Position numbers and translations under genes: made by a program
In this document: in pieces, positions 9,505 to 18,616 of the stretch
Layout: every line of letters begins with the position of its first letter
How positions within the stretch are numbered: position 1 is the first letter of the stretch
Assembly (NCBI GenBank): GCA_016708825.1
Contig: JADJEZ010000001.1
Coordinates: 248,001-312,000, forward strand
DNA length: 64,000 nt
Source of the DNA: Betaproteobacteria bacterium
GTDB lineage: Bacteria > Pseudomonadota > Gammaproteobacteria > Burkholderiales > Usitatibacteraceae
Reading direction: 5' to 3'
The notes under the pieces: generated by a model
Databases searched by the model: none
Told to the model about the DNA's origin: nothing
Seen by the model: only the letters and a program-made list of their open reading frames with translations

Positions 9505-11128
9505 TGGATCGCCACGGGGAGGTCGTTCGCGCCTTCCGCTGGCAGGTTCCCGAATTCTGCAACATCGCGCAGTCCGCCTGCCGGCGCTGGGCCGCGGACC
9601 GCGCGCGCTTCGCGCTTTACTGGGAGGACGAGTCCGGCGCCACCGCCGCGTTCACTACTGGGACCTGCTGCAGGCCGCCAATCGCCTTTCGAACGCGCTC
9701 GCGGCGCTCGGCATCGCACGCGGCGACCGGGTGGCCATCCTGCTGCCGCAACGGCCGGAAACCGTCGCCTCCTATCTCGCGTGTTTCCAGATGGGCGCCA
9801 TCGCGGTGCCGCTGTCGCATCTCTTCGGGCCCGACGCGCTCGCCTACCGCCTTGCCGACAGCGGGGCGAAGGTGGCCATCGCCGACCCCGGTACCCTGCC
9901 GAACCTGTGGGCGGTGCGCGGGCAGCTTCCGGCGCTCTCCCACGTGATCGGCGTGGCGGGCGCGAGAGAGACGGGCGTGCACGCGTGGGAGACGCTTCTC
10001 GAGCGCGCATCGCGGCGATACGCGTGCGTGGAAACGGCCCCTCGCGACCCCGCCGTCATCATCTACACGAGCGGTACCACCGGCCCGCCCAAGGGCGCGC
10101 TCATGCCGCACTCGGTGCTCATCGGAAACCTCCCGGGTTTCGAGTGCTCCCACGACGGCTTCCCGGTGGAGGGCGATCTCTTCTGGTCGCCGGCCGACTG
10201 GGCGTGGACCGGAGGGCTCTGGGACGCGCTCATGCCCACGCTGCACCACGGCCAGGCGATCCTCGGCTACCACGGGCGCTTCGAGCCGGAGCGCGCGTTT
10301 CGCCTCCTCGACAAGTACGCGGTGCGAAACGCCTTTCTCTTCCCGACGGCGCTCAAGATGATGCGCAAGGCGGTCGACCATCCGCGCGCGCGCTTCGAGC
10401 TGCACCTGCGCTCGATGATGAGCGGCGGAGAGCCCGTGGGCGCGGCGCTCCTCGACTGGTGCCGCGAGGAGCTGGGCGTCACGGTGAACGAGATCTTCGG
10501 GCAGACGGAAATCAACTACATCGTCGGCAATTCGCACCGGCTCTGGCCCGTGAAGCCCGGCTCCATGGGGCGTGCCTACCCTGGGCACCGCATCGCCGTG
10601 ATCGACGACGACGGGCGCGAGGTGCCCGCCGGGACCGTGGGCGACGTGGCGGTGCATCGCCTCGGCACGGACGGCACGCCCGATCCCGTCTTCTTCCTCG
10701 AATACTGGAACAACCCCGAGGCGACGGCCGCCAAGTTCACGGGGGACTGGTGTCGCACCGGCGACCAGGCGCAGTCGGACGAGGACGGCTACCTCTGGTA
10801 CCAGGGCCGCGGCGACGACATGTTCAAGAGCGCGGGCTACCGCATCGGCCCGGCGGAGATCGAGAATTGCCTCGTCGCGCACGAGGCCGTCGCCAATGCC
10901 GCCGTCGTGCCCAGCCCGGACGAGACGCGCGGGGCGGTGGTGAAGGCGTACATCCTGCTCGCGCCGGGCGTCGTACCGTCGGCGGCGCTCGAGGAATCGC
11001 TGCGCGCCCACGTGAAGGCGCGCCTCGCGCCCTACCAGCAACCGCGGCTCATCGAGTTCGTGGACGCCTTGCCCATGACCACGACCGGCAAGATCCAGCG
11101 CCGCATCCTGCGCGAGCGCGGCAACTGA
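9501..11128 (+). CDS. AMP-forming acyl-CoA synthetase (frameshifted at about 9655 in this sequence)
   Basis: The product activates a carboxylic acid to its CoA thioester through an acyl-adenylate. Motifs: the P-loop-like YTSGTTGPPKGALMP, GQTEINYIVGN, the hinge region TGDQAQSDEDGYLWYQGR / DDMFKSAGYRIGP, and the C-terminal catalytic lysine in TTGKIQRRIL. The general form is that of the acetyl/medium-chain (ACSM-like) group; the substrate cannot be read. Residues 1-51 are in one frame (9501 onward) and the rest in another. One base is missing between about 9653 and 9656; restoring it gives F-T-Y-W-D and an uninterrupted 542-residue protein. Coupled to the CBS gene by an ATGA overlap. Confidence 0.82.
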
Positions 11129-11191
11129 ATGGAGACGTTCCCCTGTTTCCTTCGAATTTCCGCGCAGGAAACAGGGGAGCGTCCCCCATTT
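11128..11191 (+). repeat. Long imperfect hairpin (REP-like), copy 1
   Basis: The arms are at about 11131-11150 (GGAGACGTTCCCCTGTTTCC) and 11167-11186 (GGAAACAGGGGAGCGTCCCC), complementary over 20 bp with two G-T pairs. The pairing extends outward through AAT/ATT. The 16-base spacer contains TTCGAA. It begins at the stop codon of the acyl-CoA synthetase and could also end transcription. A related half-element lies at 54751. Confidence 0.7.
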
Positions 11192-11217
11192 GCCCCAATT
11201 TGCCGAGATGGATTCGG

Positions 11218-12282
11218 CTAGACGCCGGGGCGTCTGTCGCTGGGCGTCGGGACGGCGTAGGTGAACGCGTCGCAGAAGAACTCGTCCTCGGGAAGCGCGC
11301 GTTCCTCGATGAAGGTTTTCCTCGCCACATCCGTCATCGCCGGCGCACCGCAGGCGTAGACCTGGTAGCCCGCAAGGCTCGCGAAGTCGTCGAGCACCGC
11401 CTGGTGGACGAACCCGGTGCGCCCCACCCAGTCGTCCTCCGGCCCGGGGTCGGAGAGCACCGGGATGAAGGTGAAATTGTCGTGCTCTTCCTGCCATTTC
11501 ACCGGCAACTCCGGCAGGTAGAGGTCGACCAGCGAGCGCACGCCCCAGTAGAGGACCATCGGGCGGTCGATGCCCTTGTGGAACGCGTGCTCGATGACGG
11601 CCTTCACGGGCGCAAAGCCGGTGCCCCCGGCCACCAGGATCATCGGCTTGTCGGAGTCCTCCCGCAGGTAGAAGGCGCCCAGGGGGCCTTCGAAGCGGAC
11701 GATGGCGCGCTCCTTCATTTCCTCGAAGACGTACTTCGAGAACGCCCCGCCCGGCGTGCGCCGCACGTGCAGCTGCAGGTGCGTGTCGTCGTGCGGCGCG
11801 TTGGCCATCGAGTAGCTGCGCCGCACGCCGCCCTTCATGAGGACGTCGATGTACTGCCCCGCGAGGAACTGCAGCCGCTCCGAGGCGGGCAGCTTCAGGT
11901 ACAGGATCGCCACGTCCTCGGCGGGCAGCTCGATTCTCTCCACCCGGGCGGGCAGCGTGCGGATGGCGAGGTCCTTCAACCCGGCCAGCTCGCGGATCTC
12001 GAGCACGACATCGGACTGCGGCCGGGTGCAGCAGGTGAGCGCCTTGCCCGCGGCCTTCTCCGCCTCGGTGATGGCGCGCTCCTGGTGCTCGCCGTAGGCC
12101 AGCGTGCCGCTGCGCAGGTTGCCCTTGCACGCGCCGCAGGCGCCGTTGCGGCAGCCGTAGGGCAGGCCGACGCCCTGGCGAATGGCTGCCTCGAGGATGG
12201 TCTCGCCGGGTGCGACGGTGAAGCTGCGGCCGCTCGGCTCGAGGCGCACGTGGCGCTCGGCCGTGTCTGTTGTGTGGGGCAC
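11218..12282 (-). CDS. 2Fe-2S ferredoxin-NAD(P)H reductase, CDP-6-deoxy-delta-3,4-glucoseen reductase type
   Basis: This 354-residue protein has three domains. The first (residues about 10-95) is a plant-type 2Fe-2S ferredoxin with the cluster motif CRNGACGACKGN and a later cysteine in LTCCTRP. The second (about 105-205) binds FAD, with RSYSMANAP. The third (about 215-345) binds NAD(P)H, with LVAGGTGFAPVKAV and ACGAPAM. The family name comes from AscD, but such genes are common in betaproteobacteria without a dideoxysugar cluster, so here it is a generic electron-transfer reductase of unknown partner. It stands alone. Confidence 0.82.
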   Translation of the reverse strand: MPHTTDTAERHVRLEPSGRSFTVAPGETILEAAIRQGVGLPYGCRNGACGACKGNLRSGTLAYGEHQERAITEAEKAAGKALTCCTRPQSDVVLEIRELAGLKDLAIRTLPARVERIELPAEDVAILYLKLPASERLQFLAGQYIDVLMKGGVRRSYSMANAPHDDTHLQLHVRRTPGGAFSKYVFEEMKERAIVRFEGPLGAFYLREDSDKPMILVAGGTGFAPVKAVIEHAFHKGIDRPMVLYWGVRSLVDLYLPELPVKWQEEHDNFTFIPVLSDPGPEDDWVGRTGFVHQAVLDDFASLAGYQVYACGAPAMTDVARKTFIEERALPEDEFFCDAFTYAVPTPSDRRPGV

Positions 12283-12363
12283 GGGATGCTTTCTGTAGAC
12301 GCAGGCGCCGCGGACGACGGCGCGCCGGCGAAAAACTCGCGGAATTCTACCCGATGGGGCGGG

Positions 12364-12756
12364 CTAGCGTTCCCGGCGGAACTGGCCGTCGACCACGTTC
12401 GCGTGGCCCCGGCCGTGGTCGCGGGCGTGGACGGCCTCCGGCACGCGCCGCGGCAGCAGCAGCAGCGTGAGCGCGATGAAGTCGGAAATGATGCCCGGGA
12501 AAATGAGGAAGAGGCCCGCGAGCACCGTGCGCGCGCTGTCCACGACGGCGGCGATGGGGAACTGCCCCGCCGCGAGCGCCGAGCCCACGCGCGCCACGAG
12601 GGCGAAACGCGCCTCCTTCAGCAGCGCCACGCCCGCCATGGCGGACAGCACGACCCAAGCGAGCACCCACCAGCCGTGCGTCTCCGCGATGCGCGCGAGG
12701 AGCACGATTTCCAGCACCGGGAAACCCAGTAAGATTGCGAGCAGCAGAAGCCTCAT
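12364..12756 (-). CDS. fxsA: FxsA family membrane protein
   Basis: A 130-residue protein with four predicted membrane segments. It begins MRLLLLAILLGFPVLEIVLL and contains WWVLAWVVLSAMAGVALL and GLFLIFPGIISDFIALTLLLLP, the FxsA signature. E. coli FxsA relieves phage T7 exclusion by F plasmid; the cellular role is unclear. The ATG at 12756 is chosen because the hydrophobic N-terminus begins there. It diverges from cutA, with about 50 bases between the two starts. Confidence 0.85.
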   Translation of the reverse strand: MRLLLLAILLGFPVLEIVLLARIAETHGWWVLAWVVLSAMAGVALLKEARFALVARVGSALAAGQFPIAAVVDSARTVLAGLFLIFPGIISDFIALTLLLLPRRVPEAVHARDHGRGHANVVDGQFRRER

Positions 12757-12805
12757 TCGAAAAGTCCCTTTGCCTGCCGGCGGTTGCCGCACCGGCATTC
12801 CTTCC

Positions 12806-13147
12806 TTGTCCGTCATCGCCGTCCTGACAAACCTACCCGACTCCGAGTCGGCTTTCAATCTGGCCCGCGCGCTCGTGCGCAGCCGGGTTGCCGCCTGCGT
12901 GAACGTCCTGGCGCCCGCCACTTCCTTCTATCGGTGGGAAGGGCGCGAAGAAGAGGCCCGCGAAATCCCGGTGATCATCAAGTCGACGCGGGAGCGCTAC
13001 CCCGAACTCGAACGCGCCATCCGCGACCACCATCCCTATGAACTCCCCGAGATCATTGCGTTCCCGGTGGAACAGGGTCTCCCGCAGTACTTGGGGTGGG
13101 TGGCGGAGGAATGCAAGGGCGAACCCGGATCGGACCCGGCGCCGTGA
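12806..13147 (+). CDS. cutA: Divalent cation tolerance protein CutA
   Basis: This 113-residue CutA1-family protein contains SVIAVLTNLPDSESAFNLA, RVAACVNVLAPATSFYRWEG and EIPVIIKSTRERYPELE, followed by HPYELPEIIAFPV. These small trimers resemble PII in fold and bind metal ions. The physiological role is uncertain despite the copper-tolerance name. A TTG at 12806 gives the expected MSVIAVLTN start; a TTG at 12770 is an alternative. GTGA overlap couples it to the next gene, the usual cutA-dsbD order. Confidence 0.85.
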   Translation: MSVIAVLTNLPDSESAFNLARALVRSRVAACVNVLAPATSFYRWEGREEEAREIPVIIKSTRERYPELERAIRDHHPYELPEIIAFPVEQGLPQYLGWVAEECKGEPGSDPAP

Positions 13148-13662
13148 CCCGCTTCTTCGCCGCCCTCGCCGGCCTGTGCCTTGCCGGCGCCGCGAGCGCC
13201 GCCTCCCCCTTGGCCGACGAACCGCTCGACCCCGGCAAGGCCTTTCGCCCCCACGCGAGGCTCGTGGCGGGCGAGCCCTCCGCAACCGGGTCCGAACGCC
13301 ACGGCATCGACGTGGAGTACCGCATCGAACCGGGCTATTACCTCTACCGCGGCCGCCTGCGCTTCGAGGTGTCCCCGCCCACGCTCCTGATAGGCCCGCC
13401 GGAGCTGCCTCCCGGCACCGAAATCGAGGATGAGTTCGTCGGAAAATCGGCGATCTTCCGCGATCGTGTCACGATCCACCTGCCATTTGTCGTGAGTGTC
13501 GCCAAACCGGGGCGGTACCGGGTCAAGATCACCGCCCAAGGCTGCGCCGAAGGGCGAATCTGCTACGCCGCGTTCCCCCAGGAGCTGGAAGTGAACATCC
13601 CGCCGGGGTATCGCGTCACGGACGGCGCCAGCCCGCCCGTCCACCGGGGCTTGCCCCGGTGA
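13144..13662 (+). CDS. Stand-alone DsbD alpha domain (periplasmic disulfide-reductase N-terminal domain only)
   Basis: This 172-residue protein has a signal peptide (to about residue 20) and one DsbD-alpha immunoglobulin-like domain: YRIEPGYYLYRGRLRFEV and the redox cysteines C134 and C140 in QGCAEGRICYAAF. In DsbD this domain passes electrons from the membrane domain to periplasmic targets. Here the membrane (beta) and thioredoxin (gamma) domains are missing, since the frame ends cleanly and overlaps the next gene (GTGA). The normal cutA-dsbD-tlpA position is kept, so this is a shortened dsbD rather than an unrelated gene. A CcdA-like partner elsewhere would be needed to reduce it. Start GTG at 13144. 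Confidence 0.78.
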   Translation: MTRFFAALAGLCLAGAASAASPLADEPLDPGKAFRPHARLVAGEPSATGSERHGIDVEYRIEPGYYLYRGRLRFEVSPPTLLIGPPELPPGTEIEDEFVGKSAIFRDRVTIHLPFVVSVAKPGRYRVKITAQGCAEGRICYAAFPQELEVNIPPGYRVTDGASPPVHRGLPR

Positions 13663-14204
13663 AGGGGTGGCTGCCGCTGGCAGGGATCGGCCTGCTGGCC
13701 GCGCTGGCGGGAACTTCACTCTTCCTTGCAGGGCGCCACGCCGCACCGCCGGTCATCGAGTCCGGCCCCGTGGATGCCACCCCCGCGGCCATCCAGGCGG
13801 CTGCCTTTGCCGATGCCGACGGAACGCCCCGAACGCTGGCGCAGTTCTCCGGCAAGGTCGTGGTCGTCAACTTCTGGGCGACCTGGTGCACGCCGTGCCG
13901 CGAGGAGATGCCCGGGTTCGTGAAGCTGCAGTCGCGCTGGCAGGCCCGGGGCGTGCAGTTCGTGGGTCTCGCCCAGGACGACGCCGCGAAGGTCGCCGCC
14001 TTCGGCCGGGAACTCGGCATCAACTACCCCCTGTGGCTGGGCGGGGCGGAGGTGATGACCCTTTCGCGACGCCTCGGCAACCGGCTCGGGGTGCTGCCGC
14101 ACACGGTCCTCCTGGACCCCCAGGGGCGCGTCGTGGAGTCCCGCATCGGCATCTACCAGGAGGAAGCTCTGGAAGCCCGGCTCGCGGCGATCACCGGCCG
14201 ATGA
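13659..14204 (+). CDS. tlpA: TlpA-type periplasmic thioredoxin-like protein
   Basis: A 181-residue protein with an N-terminal membrane anchor or signal (residues about 5-25) and a thioredoxin fold. The active site is WCTPC (C77, C80) in VVVNFWATWCTPCREEMPGF, and the cis-proline region is GVLPHTVLLDPQG. Such proteins reduce apocytochrome c or other periplasmic disulfides. Position directly after the shortened DsbD suggests that the two exchange electrons; this is inferred. GTG start with a 4-base overlap. Confidence 0.85.
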   Translation: MKGWLPLAGIGLLAALAGTSLFLAGRHAAPPVIESGPVDATPAAIQAAAFADADGTPRTLAQFSGKVVVVNFWATWCTPCREEMPGFVKLQSRWQARGVQFVGLAQDDAAKVAAFGRELGINYPLWLGGAEVMTLSRRLGNRLGVLPHTVLLDPQGRVVESRIGIYQEEALEARLAAITGR

Positions 14205-14395
14205 GCATTACGTCGTCGATAACCGGCTAAATTCGTCAAAAACAACAGAAAAAGCCCGCTAGATAGCGCTTCGACCGGAACCCCGGTCACCGGCAAGGGG
14301 AGACCTGCCGGCTTCCGGCTCCATGGGGCAAGGACTTCCCGCAACGTCGGCGAACGCTGGACATCCTGCGCCGACTTCCGGCAGACTCGTTGGCC

Positions 14396-14845
14396 ATGTC
14401 CGCCATCCTTGTGCTGCACGGCCCCAACCTGAACCTGCTGGGAACCCGCGAGCCCGACGTCTACGGCCCGGTGACCCTGGCGGAAATCGACCGTCGCCTG
14501 GTCGACAAGGGCCAGGGGGCCGGCGTGGTGGTCCGGACCTTCCAGAACAACGCCGAAGCCCCGCTGATCGAGCGCATTCATGCAGCGAAAAGCGACGAAA
14601 CGGCCTTCATCATCATCAATCCTGCGGCATTTACCCACACCAGCGTTGCCCTGCGCGATGCCCTCGCCGCCGTGGCGATCCCGTTCATCGAGGTCCACCT
14701 CTCGAACGTGCACGCGCGCGAGCCCTTCCGGAAGCACTCCTATTTCACCGACCTGGCGGTCGGCGTGATTTCCGGGCTGGGTGCGCAAGGCTACGAACTG
14801 GCGCTCGAGGCCGCCCTGGCGCGCCTGGCGCCCGCAAAGGGCTGA
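14396..14845 (+). CDS. aroQ: 3-dehydroquinate dehydratase, type II
   Basis: This 149-residue AroQ catalyses the third step of the shikimate pathway. It starts [19 protein letters not shown], has the catalytic tyrosine in [24 protein letters not shown] for substrate binding, and [17 protein letters not shown] with the catalytic histidine. A TTG two codons upstream is possible, but the ATG at 14396 fits the family. The 190 bases before it hold no gene and no clear promoter that I can defend. aroQ before accBC is a common proteobacterial order. Confidence 0.95.
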   Translation: MSAILVLHGPNLNLLGTREPDVYGPVTLAEIDRRLVDKGQGAGVVVRTFQNNAEAPLIERIHAAKSDETAFIIINPAAFTHTSVALRDALAAVAIPFIEVHLSNVHAREPFRKHSYFTDLAVGVISGLGAQGYELALEAALARLAPAKG

Positions 14846-14869
14846 GGCCCGCGGTCCCGGAGAACCCTG

Positions 14870-15310
14870 ATGGACCTGAGAAAGCTGAAGAAGCTCATCG
14901 ACCTGGTGCAGGAGTCGGGCATCGGGGAGCTCGAGATCACCGAGGGCGAGGAGCGGGTGCGCATCAGCCGCAGCGGCCCGAGCGCCCCCGTGGTCGTGGC
15001 CGCGCCCGGGCCGGCTGCCGCCGCTCCCGCCGCCCCGGCGGCGCCCGTCCCGGCCGCGGCGCCGGAAGCGCCGACGGGCCACACCCTCAAGTCGCCCATG
15101 GTCGGCACCTTCTATCGATCCCCCTCCCCGGGCGCCCCGGCCTTCGTCGAGGTAGGGCAGCCCGTCACCAAGGGCCAGACGCTCTGCATCATCGAGGCGA
15201 TGAAGCTCCTGAACGAAATCGAGAGCGACATGGCCGGCACCGTGAAGGCGGTCCTCGTGGAAGGCGGCCAGCCCGTGGAGTACGGCCAACCGCTCTTCGT
15301 GATCGAGTAG
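14870..15310 (+). CDS. accB: Biotin carboxyl carrier protein of acetyl-CoA carboxylase
   Basis: This 146-residue BCCP begins [22 protein letters not shown], then has an Ala/Pro-rich flexible linker (residues about 40-65) and the biotinyl domain with the lysine in [12 protein letters not shown]. It carries carboxybiotin between AccC and the carboxyltransferase for malonyl-CoA synthesis. Its stop lies 17 bases before accC, and the two are certainly co-transcribed. Confidence 0.97.
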   Translation: MDLRKLKKLIDLVQESGIGELEITEGEERVRISRSGPSAPVVVAAPGPAAAAPAAPAAPVPAAAPEAPTGHTLKSPMVGTFYRSPSPGAPAFVEVGQPVTKGQTLCIIEAMKLLNEIESDMAGTVKAVLVEGGQPVEYGQPLFVIE

Positions 15311-15327
15311 TGCCCTTCGCCCCCAAG

Positions 15328-16692
15328 ATGTTCGAGAAGATCCTCATCGCCAACCGGGGCGAGATCGCGCTTCGCATCCAGCGCGCCTGCCGCGAGATGG
15401 GCATCAAGACGGTCGCGATCCACTCCGAGGCCGACGCCGACACCAAGTACGTGATGCTCGCCGACGAGTCGGTGTGCATCGGCCCCGCGCCCTCCCGGGA
15501 CAGCTACCTGAACATCCCGGCCATCATCAGCGCCGCCGAGGTGACCGACGCCCAGGCGATCCACCCGGGCTACGGGTTCCTGTCCGAGAACGCGGACTTC
15601 GCCGAGCGCGTGGAAAATTCCGGCTTCGTCTTCATCGGGCCCACGGCGGCCTCCATCCGCACCATGGGGGACAAGGTCGCGGCCAAGGCGGCCATGAAGC
15701 GCGTCGGCGTGCCCTGCGTGCCCGGCTCCGAGGGCGCCCTGCCGGAGGATCCCAAGGAGATCCGGCGCCTCGCCCTGGCGGTGGGCTACCCGGTGATCAT
15801 CAAGGCCGCCGGAGGAGGGGGCGGGCGCGGCATGCGCGTCGTGCACACCGAGGCCGCCCTGGTGAACGCCGTGAACACCACGCGCGCCGAAGCGCAGAAC
15901 GCCTTCGGCAACCCCACCGTCTACCTGGAGAAGTTCCTCGAGAACCCGCGCCACGTGGAGATCCAGGTGCTCGCCGACGAGCACCGCGGCGCCATCTACC
16001 TGGGCGAGCGCGACTGCTCGATGCAGCGCCGCCACCAGAAGATCATCGAGGAGGCTCCCGCTCCGGGCATCAAGCCGCGCCTTCTCGAGCGCATCGGGGA
16101 GCGCTGCGCCGAGGCCTGCCGCAAGCTCGGCTACCGCGGCGCCGGCACCTTCGAGTTCCTCTACGAGGACGACGAGTTCTTCTTCATCGAGATGAACACG
16201 CGCGTCCAGGTCGAGCACCCGGTGACCGAGATGGTCACCGGCATCGACATCGTCCAGGAGCAGATCCGGGTGGCCGCGGGCCTGAAGCTTCGCTACCGCC
16301 AGCGCGACATCGTGAAGCGAGGCCATGCGATCGAGTGCCGGATCAACGCCGAGAATCCGGTCACCTTCGTGCCTTCCCCGGGACTGATCGCGCAGTACCA
16401 CACGCCCGGCGGCCCGGGCATCCGCTACGACTCGCACGCCTACAACAACTACTACGTTCCGCCGCACTACGACTCGCTGGTGGGCAAGCTGATCGCCCAC
16501 GGCGACACGCGCGAGCAGGCGATCGCACGCATGCGCATCGCGCTCTCCGAGATGGTGATCGAGGGGATCCACACCAACATTCCCCTGCACCAGGAGCTCA
16601 TGAACGACGCCGCCTTCGTGCGCGGCGGCATGAGCATCCACTACCTCGAGGAAAAGATGGCCGCGCTCAAGTCGATCCAGTCGGAAACCTGA
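15328..16692 (+). CDS. accC: Biotin carboxylase subunit of acetyl-CoA carboxylase
   Basis: This 454-residue ATP-grasp enzyme carboxylates the biotin on AccB. Motifs: the start [17 protein letters not shown], the glycine-rich ATP loop [48 protein letters not shown], and the C-terminal [17 protein letters not shown] at 15310 would overlap the accB stop, but the ATG at 15328 yields the standard N-terminus. Confidence 0.97.
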   Translation: MFEKILIANRGEIALRIQRACREMGIKTVAIHSEADADTKYVMLADESVCIGPAPSRDSYLNIPAIISAAEVTDAQAIHPGYGFLSENADFAERVENSGFVFIGPTAASIRTMGDKVAAKAAMKRVGVPCVPGSEGALPEDPKEIRRLALAVGYPVIIKAAGGGGGRGMRVVHTEAALVNAVNTTRAEAQNAFGNPTVYLEKFLENPRHVEIQVLADEHRGAIYLGERDCSMQRRHQKIIEEAPAPGIKPRLLERIGERCAEACRKLGYRGAGTFEFLYEDDEFFFIEMNTRVQVEHPVTEMVTGIDIVQEQIRVAAGLKLRYRQRDIVKRGHAIECRINAENPVTFVPSPGLIAQYHTPGGPGIRYDSHAYNNYYVPPHYDSLVGKLIAHGDTREQAIARMRIALSEMVIEGIHTNIPLHQELMNDAAFVRGGMSIHYLEEKMAALKSIQSET

Positions 16693-16703
16693 GCCCGGCA
16701 ACC

Positions 16704-17600
16704 ATGGCGTGGCGCCGCGTGAGCGTAGTGGTGCCCGGAGGCGATGCCGAGGCGCTCTGCGAAGCCCTCGAGGAAGCCGGCGCCGTGAGCGTGGAGCTGG
16801 CCGACGCCGATGCCGGCACCGCCGGGGAAAGCGCGCTTTTCGCCGAACCGGGCGCGGACCCCGGGGTGTGGCCCCGCTGCCGCCTCGTGGCCCTCCTGCC
16901 CGCCGCCGCCGATGCGCCGAAGGTGCTGGAGGCGGCCCTCCCGATGGCGGGCTGCGCGCCCCTCGAGGCGCCCGCCTTCGACCAGCTCGACGATGCCGAC
17001 TGGGTGCGCGAGACGCAGCGCCAGTTCGCGCCGATCCGCGCCGGCGAGCGCCTGTGGATCGTGCCCACCTGGCACAAGGCGCCCGACCCCGGCGCGGTGA
17101 ATCTCGTGCTGGACCCGGGTGCGGCTTTCGGGACCGGCAGCCATCCGACGACGCGGCTCGTGCTGCGCTGGCTGGAACGCGAGGTGCACGGCGGCGAGAC
17201 GGTGCTCGACTACGGCTGTGGCTCCGGGATCCTCGCCATCGCGGCGATGAAGCTCGGCGCGGCGCGCGCCGTCGGCGTGGACATCGACCCGCTCGCCCTC
17301 GAGGCCGCCCGCTATAATGCCTCGGCGAACGCGGTCGACCTCGGCGTGTTCGGAGCCGACGACCCGCTCGCGCTCGAAGCCGACCTTACCGTCGCCAACA
17401 TCCTCGCCAACCCGCTTCGCATGCTGGCCTCCCTGCTTGCCTCCCACACGCGCCCCGCGGGGCGCATCGCGCTCTCGGGCATCCTCGCCGCCCAGGCGAA
17501 CGAGGTGGCGGCCGCCTACGCCCCGTTCTTCGCGATGGCGCCGGCGGTTCGCGAGGGCGACTGGGTGTGCCTCACCGGCACGCGCAGGCCCGGCGCGTAG
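16704..17600 (+). CDS. prmA: Ribosomal protein L11 methyltransferase
   Basis: PrmA trimethylates ribosomal protein L11 with SAM. The 298-residue protein has the N-terminal substrate-recognition domain and a Rossmann methyltransferase domain with DPGAAFGTGSHPTT, the SAM loop VLDYGCGSGILAIAAMKLG, GVDIDPLALEAA and the catalytic-loop NILANPL. The ATG at 16704 is 12 bases after the accC stop; prmA downstream of accC is the usual order. Confidence 0.95.
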   Translation: MAWRRVSVVVPGGDAEALCEALEEAGAVSVELADADAGTAGESALFAEPGADPGVWPRCRLVALLPAAADAPKVLEAALPMAGCAPLEAPAFDQLDDADWVRETQRQFAPIRAGERLWIVPTWHKAPDPGAVNLVLDPGAAFGTGSHPTTRLVLRWLEREVHGGETVLDYGCGSGILAIAAMKLGAARAVGVDIDPLALEAARYNASANAVDLGVFGADDPLALEADLTVANILANPLRMLASLLASHTRPAGRIALSGILAAQANEVAAAYAPFFAMAPAVREGDWVCLTGTRRPGA

Positions 17601-17602
17601 CG

Positions 17603-18616
17603 ATGCTCGTCACCGCCTGCAAGCATTGCCACGCGCGTTTTCGCGTGACCCCGGAGCAACTGAACGCCCGGCAGGGCCAGGTGCGCTGCGGGGAGTGCCA
17701 CGAGGTGTTCAACGGATTCGAGTCCCTGGAGCGCTTCCCCGGCGACGACACCGGCGCGCATCTCCTCGCCGCCCGCGCCGGAAGGCCGCCGGAGGCGAAG
17801 CCCGGGGCCGGGCCCGCCGAGCTGACGTTCGGCCGGCGCATGACTCCCGCACCTGCACCCGCCGCAACGGCGCGACGCGGCCCCTTGTCGGCCCTTCCCG
17901 TCGATCTCTCGGACATCCCCGATGTCGACGACGTGCCGGACCTGCCGCTCGAGAGCCGGGCGCCGGCCGGGCCGCCGCCCGAAGCCGCCGGGTCGGCGCA
18001 AGCCGAACCCGTGCCCCATGTGCCGCATGACGAGGACATTGGGCCTGCGCGCATCGACCCGGCAGCGCCTGGGCCGCGGATTCCGGAGACTTTCCCCGGC
18101 AGCCTGGACGCGGACCCCTACGTGCCCGCGCCGCCCGAGCGGCCCTCGCGGGCGTGGGTTTTCGGCGTGGTGTTCCTCTTTCTCGTGCTGGTGCTGCAGC
18201 TCGCCTACGCGTTTCGCGCGCAACTCGCGCAGCAGTACCCGGTGCTGCGCCCGATCCTCGAATCGGCGTGCGCGCCCCTCGACTGCACCGTGCCCTGGGT
18301 GAACGACGAGAACGCGCTCAAGCTCGAGGACTCGGAGCTTCTCGAGGTCCCCGGCAAGCCCGGCCAGATCGCGCTCCAGGCGCGCATCCGCAACCTCTCG
18401 GCGTCGGCGCAGGAGTTCCCGCACCTCGAGCTCACGCTCACCGACGTCTCGGGGCAGACGGCCGTGCGCAGGGTCCTGCGCCCCGCGGACTATCTCGGGC
18501 GCATTCCCGTACCGACCGACGTGATGGCCGCCGGATCGGAGGCCCTGGTGGTCGTGCGGCTGGAGACCGGCAGCCTTCGCCCGACGGGCTACGAGCTGCT
18601 GCTCTTCTACCCCTAG
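17603..18616 (+). CDS. Zinc-ribbon and DUF3426 domain membrane protein
   Basis: This 337-residue protein starts with an MJ0042-type zinc ribbon (CKHCHARFRVTPEQL...QVRCGECHEVFNGF), followed by about 130 residues of low-complexity Pro/Ala/Asp linker. One membrane helix lies near residue 185 (AWVFGVVFLFLVLVLQLAYAF), followed by a DUF3426 domain (LQARIRNLSASAQEFPHLELTLTD). Function unknown; it regularly follows prmA in betaproteobacteria. The start lies 2 bases after the prmA stop. Its stop interlocks with the DUF1631 stop on the other strand through a shared CTAG. Confidence 0.85.
   Translation: MLVTACKHCHARFRVTPEQLNARQGQVRCGECHEVFNGFESLERFPGDDTGAHLLAARAGRPPEAKPGAGPAELTFGRRMTPAPAPAATARRGPLSALPVDLSDIPDVDDVPDLPLESRAPAGPPPEAAGSAQAEPVPHVPHDEDIGPARIDPAAPGPRIPETFPGSLDADPYVPAPPERPSRAWVFGVVFLFLVLVLQLAYAFRAQLAQQYPVLRPILESACAPLDCTVPWVNDENALKLEDSELLEVPGKPGQIALQARIRNLSASAQEFPHLELTLTDVSGQTAVRRVLRPADYLGRIPVPTDVMAAGSEALVVVRLETGSLRPTGYELLLFYP

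Noticed and set aside
9781..12732. Plus-strand frame of about 980 codons across the acyl-CoA synthetase and the reductase
   Set aside because: Overlaps two good genes on both strands and crosses the REP-like hairpin; composition is that of a shadow.
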